Source: Pseudalkalibacillus berkeleyi (GTDB lineage Bacteria; Bacillota; Bacilli; Bacillales; Fictibacillaceae). Taken from it: a stretch of 64,000 nt of DNA. Shown in pieces: positions 19,773-28,846 of this stretch. The stretch covers positions 310,001-374,000 of the forward strand of contig NZ_JAKIJS010000001.1 in assembly GCF_021608225.1 (NCBI RefSeq), given 5' to 3'. How positions within the stretch are numbered: the stretch's first letter is position 1; the number at the start of each line of letters is the position of its first letter. The notes below the pieces were generated by a model. It made no database searches. It was not told the origin of the DNA and worked only from the letters and a program-made list of their open reading frames with translations. Made by a program: the position numbers and the translations under genes.

Positions 19773-19912
19773 TGGTTAATTGTAAAAAAATGAATAGAGC
19801 GTACTAAATCTCGTACTTGTTAAAAAGGATTCATTTACACCGTTGCTTTGGGAAAGAATAAAGTATAAGCAGACGAGGTTTTCGGGTATGTAATCTATAT
19901 AGGAGGAGAGTA

Positions 19913-21601
19913 ATGATGAACGGCTCATTTTCAGGAAAAGAACGTGTAAATAAACTACAACAAATGCAAGAGGAAGAATACGACGTATTAGTCATTGGTG
20001 GAGGCATTACTGGAGCAGGTATTTCACTCGATGCTGCTTCACGAGGCATGAAAACAGGACTTGTGGAAATGCAGGATTTTGCAGCAGGTACATCTAGTCG
20101 TTCCACTAAGCTTGTCCATGGTGGCCTTCGTTATTTGAAACAATTTGAAGTGAAGATGGTTGCAGAAGTTGGGAAAGAACGTGCAATCGTATATGAAAAC
20201 GGACCACACGTAACAACACCTGAATGGATGGTTTTACCGATTTATGAAAATGGTACATTCGGTAAATTCAGTACATCAATTGGATTGCGTGTATACGACT
20301 TCCTAGCAGGGGTCAAGCGGAAAGAGCGCCGTAAAATGCTCAGTGTGGATGAAACATTGAATCGAGTACCAACATTGAAAAAAGACGGCATTAAAGGTGG
20401 CGGGTATTATGTCGAGTACCGTACAGATGATGCCAGGTTAACAATAGAAGTAATGAAGAAAGCAATTGAACATGGTGTAAATGCAGCTAACTACGCAAAA
20501 GTGGAAGACTTTATCTATGAAGACGGCAAAGCGGTTGGTGCTGTGATCCGTGATGTTATAAACGGTGAAACTTACAACGTTCGTGCGAAAAAAATCGTCA
20601 ATGCTGCTGGCCCATGGGTTGATAAGCTCCGTGAACAAGATAAATCTAAAAAAGGGAAAACGTTACACTTAACTAAAGGTGTTCACCTCGTCTTTGACCA
20701 AAGTAGCATGCCGCTAGATCAAGCAGTGTACTTTGACACAAAAGACGGGCGTATGGTCTTTGCGATACCGCGTGACGGCAAGACGTATGTCGGTACAACC
20801 GATACGACGTACGATGCAGACATCGCACATCCTCGAATGACGATTGAAGACCGTGACTATATTATCGATGCAATCCATTACATGTTCCCGGATGTGAATG
20901 TTACAGCGGACGATGTTGAATCTAGCTGGGCTGGACTTCGACCACTTATTCATGAAGAAGGGAAGGACCCTTCTGAGATTTCACGAAAAGATGAAATCTT
21001 CATCTCAAATTCTGGTTTAATCACGATCGCAGGCGGAAAGCTGACTGGATACCGGAAGATGGCTGAAAGCATTGTGGACTTAGTGAGAGATCAGTTGAAG
21101 GAATCTGGATTTGACGCATCATACCCAGATTGTCAGACGAAAGAGATGCGTATTTCAGGTGGAGAAGTAGGCGGCTCAGCCAAGTTCCCTGAATTTAAAA
21201 AAGAGAAGGTGCAAAAAGGTGTTGCGATAGGTCTCGATACAGACATTGCTCGACTTCTTGTACAACGGTATGGCTCTAATATCGATCGCATTTATGAATT
21301 GGTGAAGCGTTACGGGGATGCTGAAGACCTCGGATTATCTAAAGAAGTTTACGCGATGATCGAGTATGGTATTGAAGAGGAAATGGTCAGTAAGCCTGTT
21401 GATTTCTTCATTAGACGAACAGGTGCATTATTCTTCGATATTAACTGGGTAAGAGAATGGAAAAAACCAGTTGTGGATTACATGGCTACACAATTTGGTT
21501 GGACAGAAGAAGAGAAAATGCGTTACATGGCAGAGCTCGATCAATACATTCATGACGCAGTAACACCACTGGATCAAAGCAAAACTGAAAAAGCAATCTA
21601 A
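19913..21601 (+). CDS. glpD: Aerobic glycerol-3-phosphate dehydrogenase GlpD
   Basis: 562 residues. Membrane-associated FAD enzyme oxidising glycerol-3-phosphate to dihydroxyacetone phosphate and feeding electrons to quinone. FAD motif [23 protein letters not shown] near residue 23, [41 protein letters not shown] and the C-terminal DAO_C domain. Start at the first ATG of ATGATG behind AGGAGGAGAG. Last gene of the glycerol block, separately transcribed and controlled by its own GlpP leader. Confidence 0.95.
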   Translation: MMNGSFSGKERVNKLQQMQEEEYDVLVIGGGITGAGISLDAASRGMKTGLVEMQDFAAGTSSRSTKLVHGGLRYLKQFEVKMVAEVGKERAIVYENGPHVTTPEWMVLPIYENGTFGKFSTSIGLRVYDFLAGVKRKERRKMLSVDETLNRVPTLKKDGIKGGGYYVEYRTDDARLTIEVMKKAIEHGVNAANYAKVEDFIYEDGKAVGAVIRDVINGETYNVRAKKIVNAAGPWVDKLREQDKSKKGKTLHLTKGVHLVFDQSSMPLDQAVYFDTKDGRMVFAIPRDGKTYVGTTDTTYDADIAHPRMTIEDRDYIIDAIHYMFPDVNVTADDVESSWAGLRPLIHEEGKDPSEISRKDEIFISNSGLITIAGGKLTGYRKMAESIVDLVRDQLKESGFDASYPDCQTKEMRISGGEVGGSAKFPEFKKEKVQKGVAIGLDTDIARLLVQRYGSNIDRIYELVKRYGDAEDLGLSKEVYAMIEYGIEEEMVSKPVDFFIRRTGALFFDINWVREWKKPVVDYMATQFGWTEEEKMRYMAELDQYIHDAVTPLDQSKTEKAI

Positions 21602-21612
21602 ATAAATCGGAG

Positions 21613-21640
21613 AAAGGCTATCCCTAAGGATAGCCTTTTC
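21613..21640 (+). terminator. glpD terminator
   Basis: Perfect stem AAGGCTATCC/GGATAGCCTT, loop CTAA, followed by TTC. A short T tract but strong stem. Confidence 0.8.
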
Positions 21641-21716
21641 ATTTATGTGATGTGGCTTTGCAGATATTTTCGTGCAAAACTCCGATTTTATTGTACATTT
21701 CCTTTTTTTAAGGCGG

Positions 21717-21740
21717 AAACCGGGGATTTCCCCGGTTTTT
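21717..21740. terminator. Second hairpin after glpD
   Basis: AAACCGGGG/CCCCGGTTT with a 4-nt loop and T5, flanked by T7 on its left side; usable in both directions between convergent glpD and the deiminase-like gene. Confidence 0.65.
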
Positions 21741-21784
21741 ACTTTATTAAATGAGATATTTTTTGAGTGGAATTTCAGCTTATC

Positions 21785-21910
21785 GATCAAAACTCCGATT
21801 TTATCGTGCAAAACTCAGGATTTATCGTGCAAAACTCCGATTTTATCGTGCAAAACTCCAATTTTATCGTGCAAAACTCCAATTTTATCGATCAAGCACC
21901 CAATTTTCAT
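21785..21910. repeat. 21-bp tandem repeat array (six units)
   Basis: Six contiguous 21-bp units of type GTGCAAAACTCCRATTTTATC, the first and last diverged, plus one detached unit at 21672-21692. Length is a multiple of three, so open frames run through it, but none has a ribosome site or recognisable product. It lies between convergent glpD and the deiminase-like gene, ending 10 bp from the latter's stop. Confidence 0.9.
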
Positions 21911-21919
21911 CCAATCTAT

Positions 21920-22864
21920 TCACGTCTCACGTCTTAATGGCAGGGTCATACATCTAATGCCGCCGCCACCTTTTTCTAATTCTGTTACGTTGACTTCAAT
22001 ACACTTTAATTTTTTCAATTTGGGATGATCTTTGAAGATGCTTTTCCGTCTTTGTTTGCTAATTAAAATGGTTTCGGGATCGAGGTTGAGGAAATTGATA
22101 TCTGCTAGTGAATCCGTCACTTTTGATGTCCAATGGGTTTCAAAGCCGTGACGCTTCAACAAATTATGAAGCATCTCATGCTTTGAAGCTTTTTCAGTCA
22201 TTGTGAGGACCGGTAAGTATCGCAAATAGCATTTGGAAAGAATCATATTTTCACCAGCCAGATTTAGATTCATATCTGTATGAAGCGTATCAGAACGTCG
22301 CGGTAAGTCAATAATTGCAATCTCTGAAAACCCCGCTTTGAAAATTTCACCCTTTACTTGTTCAATACTTAGAATACTCGTACGCATCCCAACATTTATG
22401 AGCACAACATCACGGTTCAAGATCATGACGTCTCCGAATTCCAAAGCTTTTAAACCATTGTTCGCTTCCGCCTTAAATGGTTCTTCGTACCACTTTTTGA
22501 ATAAACGATGAGCATGTATGTATTCAGGCTGTCTCATTGAAATGCCAGCTTCACCAGGAAGGATCGTTTCCCCGAAAACACATGCCAAATCTCGTACATA
22601 TATGCGGTTCAGCAGTTGCTCGTTCATATGAAAGTCTTCTACAGAAAGGTATTTAGCGTAATTGATAACTTGAACACCAGCATCTTCAAGTGCTCGGCAA
22701 AGTCTTGCATGATTTTCTGTAGCTCTTTTCTGATTTACTGGCTTTTCCCAAAGAACATCTTCGGCTGTCTGCTGATCCCGCACATCCAAAATGGAAGGCG
22801 GGCATACGATGACAGTTTTCAACGTATCGGTCTCTGACCAGCAGCTTGGCTTTATGTTCAACAT
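21920..22864 (-). CDS. Arginine deiminase / amidinotransferase-fold protein
   Basis: 314 residues from ATG 22864 (AGGGAGGAAG 6 nt upstream; a longer frame lacks this). Guanidino-group-modifying superfamily: N-terminal VIVCPPSILDV, RDLACVFGETILPGEAG, catalytic-His region DTLHTDMNLNLAGEN, and C-terminal GGGGIRCMTLPLRR with the nucleophilic Cys. Members hydrolyse or transfer the amidino group of arginine, methylarginines or related compounds; this branch is often annotated dimethylarginine dimethylaminohydrolase-like. Substrate unknown. It is divergent from the amino-acid permease, which may transport a related compound. Confidence 0.8.
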   Translation of the reverse strand: MLNIKPSCWSETDTLKTVIVCPPSILDVRDQQTAEDVLWEKPVNQKRATENHARLCRALEDAGVQVINYAKYLSVEDFHMNEQLLNRIYVRDLACVFGETILPGEAGISMRQPEYIHAHRLFKKWYEEPFKAEANNGLKALEFGDVMILNRDVVLINVGMRTSILSIEQVKGEIFKAGFSEIAIIDLPRRSDTLHTDMNLNLAGENMILSKCYLRYLPVLTMTEKASKHEMLHNLLKRHGFETHWTSKVTDSLADINFLNLDPETILISKQRRKSIFKDHPKLKKLKCIEVNVTELEKGGGGIRCMTLPLRRET

Positions 22865-22993
22865 CAAATGCTTCCTCCCTTTCATAATTTACCTTGTATT
22901 AGCGTATCCAGCCAAGCCATATTCAATCCAATACATAATCGTAAAATTTCTCCGAAAACTAACCGTAAAGATTTTGTGAGAGGAGGAGGTTTG

Positions 22994-24310
22994 TTGAAGA
23001 AATGTGTGGACGCACCAGCTCTATCCTGGTGGCAGCTTTCACTGATTGGTGTTGGATGCATCATTGGGACAGGTTTCTTTCTCGGGTCTTCGATCGCCAT
23101 TCAGAAGAGTGGTCCATCAGTATTAATCGCTTTTTTTCTTGCAGCAGTTGGTACTTACATCGTTTTTAACGCGATGGCTCGCATGACGGTTGAGTATCCA
23201 GAGCGAGGGTCATTTCGTACTTTTGCGAAAAAAGCATACGGAAAATCAGCTGGGTTTGGAGCGGGGTGGATTTTCTGGACTTCAGAAATGCTCATCATGG
23301 GTAGTCAGCTAACAGCACTGGCGATTTTTACACAAGTATGGTTTCCATCATTACCGTTATGGTTACTTGCGACTGTCTATGCCGTGATTGGTCTCACCAT
23401 TATCTTGTTAGGTGTCGACGATTTTGAGCGTGTTGAAAACATATTTGGTCTTATAAAAGTTGCTGCAATCATTATGTTCATCATCATTGGAAGTTTAGCG
23501 CTCTTTGGTGTTTTAGAAGTCAAGAAAGAGAGTGTGATGGAACAGCAAGGTTTAGGTACCTATTTTGAAAAAGGAACGATCGGATTATGGACAGCGCTCA
23601 TTTACGCATTTTACACTTTCGGAGGTATCGAGGTGATGGGCTTGATGGCGACTGAGCTGAAAGATAAAGGTGATGCGCCTAAGTCGGGGAAACTGATGTT
23701 GATTGCTTTAGCTGTAATGTATAAGGTTTCAATCGGGTTCGTCTTGTTACTCGTTTCCTGGAAAGAGATCAGCATAGATGAAAGTCCATTTTTGACGGCA
23801 CTGAATGATTACAATTTGCCTTATATTCCGCATGTTTTCAATGGCATGCTAATTGTGGCTGGTTTTTCGACGATGGTCGCAGCGCTTTATGGGGTAACGA
23901 CGATGATTGTTACCTTGTCCAAAGACGGTGATGCGCCTAAAGCTTTTTCGAAAAAAGGAAGATTGGACGTACCGGTGCCTGCTCTTGTCCTAACCGCAGG
24001 TGGACTAATTGCATCAATCGTGATCTCACTCATTTTTCCTGAAAAAATGTATGAATATATCACAACCGCTGCAGGCTTGATGCTCTTGTACACTTGGTTA
24101 CTCATCCTATTATCTTTCGTTAAATTAATGAAAAAGAATATGTGGGATTGGATGAAGATAAGTTTAGGCGGCGTGCTGATTTTGCTGGCGGTGAGTGGCA
24201 CGCTGTTTGATGAAACGAGCAGACCCGGTTTGTATGTGAGCCTGCTGTTCCTCATAATTATTGGGAGTACGGCGTGGTTACGTAATCTGAAGAAAAGTGA
24301 TGTAGTATAA
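22994..24310 (+). CDS. APC-superfamily amino acid permease
   Basis: About 438 residues with twelve membrane segments. WWQLSLIGVGCIIGTGFFLGSSIAIQKSGPSV is the classic TM1 of amino acid permeases, followed by MARMTVEYPERGSFRTFAKKAYG and YAFYTFGGIEVMGLMATEL in TM6. No ATG is available in the right place; TTG 22994, 7 nt after GGAGG, is chosen. Divergently transcribed from the deiminase-like gene, with a short shared upstream region, so joint control is possible. Substrate unknown; proline/GABA/alanine-type permeases are closest in feel. Confidence 0.85.
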   Translation: MKKCVDAPALSWWQLSLIGVGCIIGTGFFLGSSIAIQKSGPSVLIAFFLAAVGTYIVFNAMARMTVEYPERGSFRTFAKKAYGKSAGFGAGWIFWTSEMLIMGSQLTALAIFTQVWFPSLPLWLLATVYAVIGLTIILLGVDDFERVENIFGLIKVAAIIMFIIIGSLALFGVLEVKKESVMEQQGLGTYFEKGTIGLWTALIYAFYTFGGIEVMGLMATELKDKGDAPKSGKLMLIALAVMYKVSIGFVLLLVSWKEISIDESPFLTALNDYNLPYIPHVFNGMLIVAGFSTMVAALYGVTTMIVTLSKDGDAPKAFSKKGRLDVPVPALVLTAGGLIASIVISLIFPEKMYEYITTAAGLMLLYTWLLILLSFVKLMKKNMWDWMKISLGGVLILLAVSGTLFDETSRPGLYVSLLFLIIIGSTAWLRNLKKSDVV

Positions 24311-24312
24311 CA

Positions 24313-25074
24313 TTATTTACGTAATGACTTCAGTTTATTTTTCATATACGTATACGGGCATTTAGAGGGTGATTGCTCATCATCACTCAGAAAATACTGC
24401 TTCCATTCGTGGTTATCAGATTGACCATACCATTTCAGGTCTGGATGTATCGGGGCGTGGTCATAATCGGAGAGTCTTTTGCGAATCGCCTTCTTCATTT
24501 TACGACCAAACACCGTTGAATCATTGATTTCATCAAATACCCATCGTGGCTGAAACGCCATCATAAAACAGGGAAAGCTGCGACTTTTACGAAAAATGTG
24601 AGCAGGCGTCGCACAAAACGCAAAATAAGGTTCACCATTGAAGCAAAACTCCCACTCATGATGAGAAGGATCAGTCGGAATATTCGCGGGCCACTCTTTT
24701 TCATCGATCGCGCTCAGTCTGTTGAGGACAGACCAGAACAATGACTCGAAATCCTCTACACAATAGTCTGATATCATCTCTTGTGGCGTTTTGAAAAATA
24801 CGACAAGCGAGGCATATTTTCCGGTGGTTCTTGCAGTTTCGCCGTACGCTTTTAATAAGGATGCTAATTCAGAAGGCGCATCTTCATTTCTTGGATCCGA
24901 AGTGAATCCGAATCGTAGGTTATCTGATAAGAAGCCTTGTCGACCTGGGATGCAAGGATATGTGTTTTCAGGATCTGCAATCATAGAAGCGAAATGATGA
25001 AAGGCATCCTTCTGCCACTCCTCTTGTTCGGACAGATTATGCTCAAGCCAACTTTTCGTATACAATTCAGCCAT
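24313..25074 (-). CDS. YqcI/YcgG family protein
   Basis: 253 residues with blocks characteristic of the YqcI/YcgG family: YPCIPGRQGFLSDNLRFGFTSDPR at the N-terminus, YASLVVFFKTP, FCFNGEPYFAFCATPAH, and FMMAFQPRWVFD. No biochemical function is established for this family. GGAGGGG precedes the ATG. Its stop is 2 bp from the convergent permease stop, so the two share the 3' region without an obvious terminator between them. Confidence 0.85.
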   Translation of the reverse strand: MAELYTKSWLEHNLSEQEEWQKDAFHHFASMIADPENTYPCIPGRQGFLSDNLRFGFTSDPRNEDAPSELASLLKAYGETARTTGKYASLVVFFKTPQEMISDYCVEDFESLFWSVLNRLSAIDEKEWPANIPTDPSHHEWEFCFNGEPYFAFCATPAHIFRKSRSFPCFMMAFQPRWVFDEINDSTVFGRKMKKAIRKRLSDYDHAPIHPDLKWYGQSDNHEWKQYFLSDDEQSPSKCPYTYMKNKLKSLRK

Positions 25075-25175
25075 TTACGTCCCCTCCTAGCTACACAACA
25101 TACTATTAGGGAACACCTAAATGGGTGAATGTCTATTTATTGGAGAGGTGGAAGGCGAGGATAATGGCAGTTATT

Positions 25176-25799
25176 TTATATGAACATTTGGTATGCTTGG
25201 TAGCCGAAGTAACAGCCGAATGCGATTAGGAAAAGACCTGCGACAATAGAGATGCCTGACAGGATTTGCGGTTTCAAATAACCACGAAGTCCGCTTGCAA
25301 CGGAAGCCATAATAAGATCCCAAATTAAGATGCCTATAAAAATGCCAGAGCTGTAAATGAAAAGCTGGAAGCTTCCATTGGAATGAGCGGTTTTTGCGAG
25401 AACCGATCCGTAGATACCAAGCCAAAATAGGATATTCAGAGGATTAGATAATGCCATGTAAAAACCAGTGCGGAATGACTTTGTCGCGCTTTCCTGAATC
25501 GACTTCCCACTCGACATGCTCTGTTTAGAATGAACGATACTCTCAACTCCTGTATAAACGAGGACGAAGAATCCGAACAACCATAGGAATGTTTTTACAA
25601 AAGGCATGTCCAAAAATTGCGCAACGCCAAAATAGATGAGCAGCATGAATAGAAGGTCAGCCACCATCGCACCGATCCCAACGATCCATGCGTTCAAAAA
25701 TCCGAATTTTATCCCCTTGTCTAACTGTGCAGCATTAATAGGACCTATCGGAGCGGATAAGGAAAGACCTAACACAATGTAACCGAAAAATATTCCCAA
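25176..25799 (-). CDS. LysE/RhtB-family amino acid exporter
   Basis: About 207 residues with six membrane segments. The N-terminal GLSLSAPIGPINAAQLDKGIKFGFLNAWIVGIGAMVAD is the LysE signature, and SNPLNILFWLGIYG in the middle also fits the family. Family members export lysine, homoserine, threonine or cysteine metabolites. TTG 25799 is preferred because GAGGTG lies 6 nt before it; GTG at 25808 would overlap that site. The 21-bp repeat array 2 lies directly upstream. Confidence 0.8.
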   Translation of the reverse strand: MGIFFGYIVLGLSLSAPIGPINAAQLDKGIKFGFLNAWIVGIGAMVADLLFMLLIYFGVAQFLDMPFVKTFLWLFGFFVLVYTGVESIVHSKQSMSSGKSIQESATKSFRTGFYMALSNPLNILFWLGIYGSVLAKTAHSNGSFQLFIYSSGIFIGILIWDLIMASVASGLRGYLKPQILSGISIVAGLFLIAFGCYFGYQAYQMFI

Positions 25800-25910
25800 T
25801 TTAATCACCTCATGAACTTGTCTGCTTTTTAAAATGTTTATTCAGAAGTGTGAGATTGTAACACTTTATTTGAAGGTGAAGCGCAATTTTTCGTAGTAGA
25901 AAGGTACCGA

Positions 25911-26055
25911 GTTCCACAAGTAGGAGCAAAAGTTCCACAAGCAGGAGCAAAAGTTCCACAAGTAGGAGCAAAAGTTCCACAAGCAGGAGCAGATGTTCTA
26001 CAAGCAGGAGCAAAAGTTCCCCAAGCAACACCGAAGGTTCCCCAAGCAAGAGAAT
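25911..26055. repeat. 21-bp tandem repeat array 2 (about seven units)
   Basis: Units of GTTCCACAAGYAGGAGCAAAA repeat about 6.9 times, decaying to the right. YAGG alternates TAGG/CAGG in successive units. One plus-strand frame reads VPQ[VA]GAK heptads and one minus frame reads LLLLVEL, but neither has a convincing start and ribosome site. It lies between the peroxiredoxin stop and the LysE start. Confidence 0.9.
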
Positions 26056-26089
26056 AAACCCTCCAAGAAACTGATCATTTGTCCACATT

Positions 26090-26707
26090 TTACATTCTTC
26101 CAAGTCCTCTTGTGCGCATCACTATTCCTGATTGTCCAGGTAACCAATTAGCGGGTATGCCTTCACCTGTTTTCTCCGCGTATTGAAGGCCTTGGAGTAA
26201 TCGGAGAATTTCAAATACATTTCGACCGACTGTAAGGGGATTCACTAGCTTTGAGACGATTACCCCTTCTGGATTGATCAAAACTGTCGCACGGTAAGCA
26301 GCTCCAACACTTTCATTTAATACACGATAACTTCGACAAATCTCTTGTGTACGATCACTTACAAGTGGGTACTGAACGACTGCGGCTTTAGGGGACACTT
26401 CGGTAAAAACTTTATGGGCGTAAACACTGTCAGTACTGATTGCGAGCACTTCTGCATTTAAGCCTTTAAACTGTGGATAAAGGGCAGCGACCGCTGCGAG
26501 TTCGGTCGGTCAGACGAAGGTGAAATCACTCCCATAAAAGAAGAGGATCACCCACTTTCCTTTGTAACCTTCTAATGAGAGATCGACAATCTTTTTTTCG
26601 GGGTTAATATATGCTTGTGCAGAAAAGTTAGGTGCAAGATCTCCAGGCTGAGCACAAAAAGGCTGTACACAGGCATCATTTGCACCCGGATATTGATCGT
26701 GTCTCAT
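26090..26707 (-). CDS. prxU: Selenocysteine-containing peroxiredoxin (PrxU-like)
   Basis: Thiol peroxidase of the AhpC/TSA fold, 205 residues when the TGA at 26512-26510 is read as selenocysteine. The frame runs uninterrupted on both sides: GSDFTFV-TGA-PTELAAV exactly reproduces the DFTFVCPTEL active site with Sec66 in place of the peroxidatic Cys. A hairpin meeting bacterial SECIS rules follows. Start ATG 26707 has GAGGTGAT upstream. C-terminal GIPANWLPG shows that the resolving Cys of AhpC (VCPANW) is absent, while two extra cysteines lie at the N-terminus ([11 protein letters not shown]). The alternative is a nonsense mutation in an ordinary gene; preserved reading frame and hairpin argue against it. 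selA, selB and selC must be elsewhere. Confidence 0.8.
26484..26509 (-). promoter_or_regulatory. Candidate bacterial SECIS element
   Basis: In the mRNA the UGA is followed after 12 nt by GCAGC-GGUC-GCUGC, a perfect 5-bp stem with loop GGUC; the loop begins 17 nt after the UGA, as in E. coli fdhF (18 nt, also GGUC). An alternative 6-bp stem CGACCG/CGGUCG is also possible. Apical G and U are the residues contacted by SelB. Confidence 0.75.
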
Positions 26708-26834
26708 ATCGATCACCTCACTTATTGTTATAGAGAAATACTTTATAAAAAGAGCACCTACATCTAAGGTACTATTGGTAAATATATCTTTTGATGAATT
26801 GGTAACATGAAAGAAGTTTGCCATAATGGAAGAT

Positions 26835-26916
26835 AACGAATCCTACATTTAGGTAGGAGCCGTCCGCCGGAATTGGTTAGTGGATCCCCATTAGACCAGT
26901 TTCGGCTTTCTTCGTT
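26835..26916 (+). other. Structured intergenic element of unknown identity
   Basis: Outer pair AACGAA/TTCGTT encloses hairpin TCCTAC-ATTTAG-GTAGGA and a long hairpin (26867-26905) whose arms CCGGAATTGG and CCAGTTTCGG pair fully, then GTTAGTGG with CCATTAGAC around ATCC. The G-U pairs fit a plus-strand RNA better than a minus-strand one. It lies in the roughly 290-bp gap between prxU and the sensor kinase. I do not recognise it as a known riboswitch or tRNA. Confidence 0.55.
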
Positions 26917-27001
26917 TTCAAGGAATTCTTTATTAATTTTAAGTTTCAAGGTAAAATAAAATTATTAACAGAAAATTTCGATAGAAGGGTGGTGGGATGA
27001 A

Positions 27002-28846
27002 ATGGGACAGGACATTCAGTTGTTTAAAAAGGAACGCTACGCGAATTTATATTTACTTCTCATTTCGATTATAGGATGGGTGTCAATCGGTATTTCTAGC
27101 TTATACTTGGATACGCCAGAGAATTCCATTGTTTTATTATTATTCGTGCTATTTCTTTTCATAACTGAATTCTTCCCGATGGCGGTTTGGAAAGGACATA
27201 GTTCACTTAGCTTTCCACTCGTATTTACCATCTACCTTGTCTATGGATTATCTTGGGTTGTCGTGACTTATGGATTCGTCGTTTTTGCAGTTAACTATTT
27301 TCAAAGGCGACCGTTACGCATTTTGTTCTTCAATCCAGCCCTATTAGTCCTCAGCTTCATCATTGGGGAAACCGTTTCCCGCTGGCTGATCGGGGACAAT
27401 TATTTATCAGGTACTCTCATTGCTATGGTTCTGATCACGGTTCTGTTTTATATCTTCAACAATATACTCGTGGATATTGTTTTGATTCTCCGTCCACAAT
27501 CGTATACGAAGAAAATATGGGTGAAGAAGTTCAAGTCGGAGTTAATCAGCTTTCTCATTGCAATCATATATATCGGAATCATGTTTTACCTAGGAAAACA
27601 AAATCGTGGTGTAATCGATGTATTCTCATATTTCTTCTTCTTCTCACCACTTGTCGGGCTTGCCTTACTCAGCTCGATCATTGCAAGACTACAAACGGAG
27701 CGTAATCGTTTAAATGCTTTATTTGATATATCGACTGATCTGAATCGCGGTTTACCGTCAAACGAGTGGGTTGATTCCATCCGTTCTAGCTTAAATCAAT
27801 TTGTCGATGCAGATGCGAGTATTTTATGGGTCAAAGAAAACGGGCAGTGGAAGGTCCATTTTCATAATGGACAAGTAAATGAACATGCTTGTAATAGTGT
27901 TGATGAGCTTCGGCAGCTTGATGAAATTAACGAACTCACTATCGTTCATGATCGAAAAAAGCATCCACACTACTCAGCGTCTTATTTTAATAAAGGACTA
28001 AAATCAATTATTTTTGCACCGATTATGCTAGAGGATCATTTGCTTGGAATGTTTACCATTGCGAAAAGCCGTAGTAATAGCTTCAGTACTGAAGAAATAC
28101 AGTCGATTGCTACGCTTGCAAATCAGCTTGCTGTTGTCATCAAAACGAGGACACTCATTTCCGAACAGGAAAAGCGAACGGTGCTAGAAGAACGCAACCG
28201 TATTGCGAGAGAAATTCATGACGGGGTTGCTCAATCTTTAGCGGGAGCAGTTATGAAGCTCGAAACAGCAGATCGGAAGTTTCATCAAAAACCACCTGAA
28301 GCTCATCGTCTCGTTACAGATAGTCTTGGTAAGCTCCGACTAAGTTTGAAAGAAATTCGGGAATCTATTTATGCGCTTCGTCCTTATGAGACAGAGCGAG
28401 TAGGTTTGAAGCAGGCAGTATTGAAGCGAATTGATGTAATCAAAAAGGAAACAGGACTGAATATTCATTTTGAAGAACGCGGCAAATCTGTTTATTTAAG
28501 CCCGATGGTAGAAAAAGTGATGTACGACATTTTTCAAGAAAGTGTTCAAAATATTATTAAACATGCACAAGCAACTAAGATAGAAGTACTTCTCAGTTAT
28601 CAAAAAGAACACGTCTTACTGAAGGTAGCTGACAATGGTATTGGGTTTTCACTACTCGATGCTATGATCAAAGCGAAAAACGATCCACACTTTGGGATTC
28701 TTAGTATGAACGAACAAGCAGAGAAAATTGAAGCGGTGTTACAAATCGATAGTAAAGAAGGTAAAGGTTCGGAAATAAATTTACACGTTCCGAAGCTAGG
28801 TATGGAAGGGGGAATGAGCGATGATCAACGTCATGCTAGTGGATGA
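27002..28846 (+). CDS. Membrane sensor histidine kinase with GAF domain
   Basis: 614 residues: six to eight membrane segments (about 15-230), a GAF domain (about 235-385, ending with SFSTEEIQSIATLANQLAVVIKTR), then HisKA_3 dimerisation with phospho-acceptor His406 in RIAREIHDGVAQSLAG, and a HATPase (NIIKHAQATKIEV, VADNGIGFSL, HFGILSMNEQAE). This is the NarL-type kinase group (LiaS/DesK/YhcY-like). GGGTGG precedes the ATG. Its 3' end overlaps the response regulator by 26 nt, so they are cognate. The signal is unknown. Confidence 0.9.
   Translation: MGQDIQLFKKERYANLYLLLISIIGWVSIGISSLYLDTPENSIVLLLFVLFLFITEFFPMAVWKGHSSLSFPLVFTIYLVYGLSWVVVTYGFVVFAVNYFQRRPLRILFFNPALLVLSFIIGETVSRWLIGDNYLSGTLIAMVLITVLFYIFNNILVDIVLILRPQSYTKKIWVKKFKSELISFLIAIIYIGIMFYLGKQNRGVIDVFSYFFFFSPLVGLALLSSIIARLQTERNRLNALFDISTDLNRGLPSNEWVDSIRSSLNQFVDADASILWVKENGQWKVHFHNGQVNEHACNSVDELRQLDEINELTIVHDRKKHPHYSASYFNKGLKSIIFAPIMLEDHLLGMFTIAKSRSNSFSTEEIQSIATLANQLAVVIKTRTLISEQEKRTVLEERNRIAREIHDGVAQSLAGAVMKLETADRKFHQKPPEAHRLVTDSLGKLRLSLKEIRESIYALRPYETERVGLKQAVLKRIDVIKKETGLNIHFEERGKSVYLSPMVEKVMYDIFQESVQNIIKHAQATKIEVLLSYQKEHVLLKVADNGIGFSLLDAMIKAKNDPHFGILSMNEQAEKIEAVLQIDSKEGKGSEINLHVPKLGMEGGMSDDQRHASG

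Noticed and set aside
21785-21910. CRISPR array
   Set aside because: Units are contiguous without spacers and no cas genes are present.
21672-22028. Open frame through the first repeat array (SCKTPIL heptads)
   Set aside because: No ribosome site, overlaps the 3' end of the deiminase-like gene on the other strand; explained by a 21-bp period.
25810-26103. Leu-rich frame through the second array
   Set aside because: Artefact of a 21-bp repeat; no ribosome site and overlaps the prxU stop.
26825-26920. tRNA-Sec gene near prxU
   Set aside because: No UCA anticodon arm, no T-loop consensus, and the main stem is far too long for a tRNA.
26764-26949. 61-codon minus-strand frame upstream of prxU
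   Set aside because: Runs through the structured element, has no ribosome site and no recognisable product.
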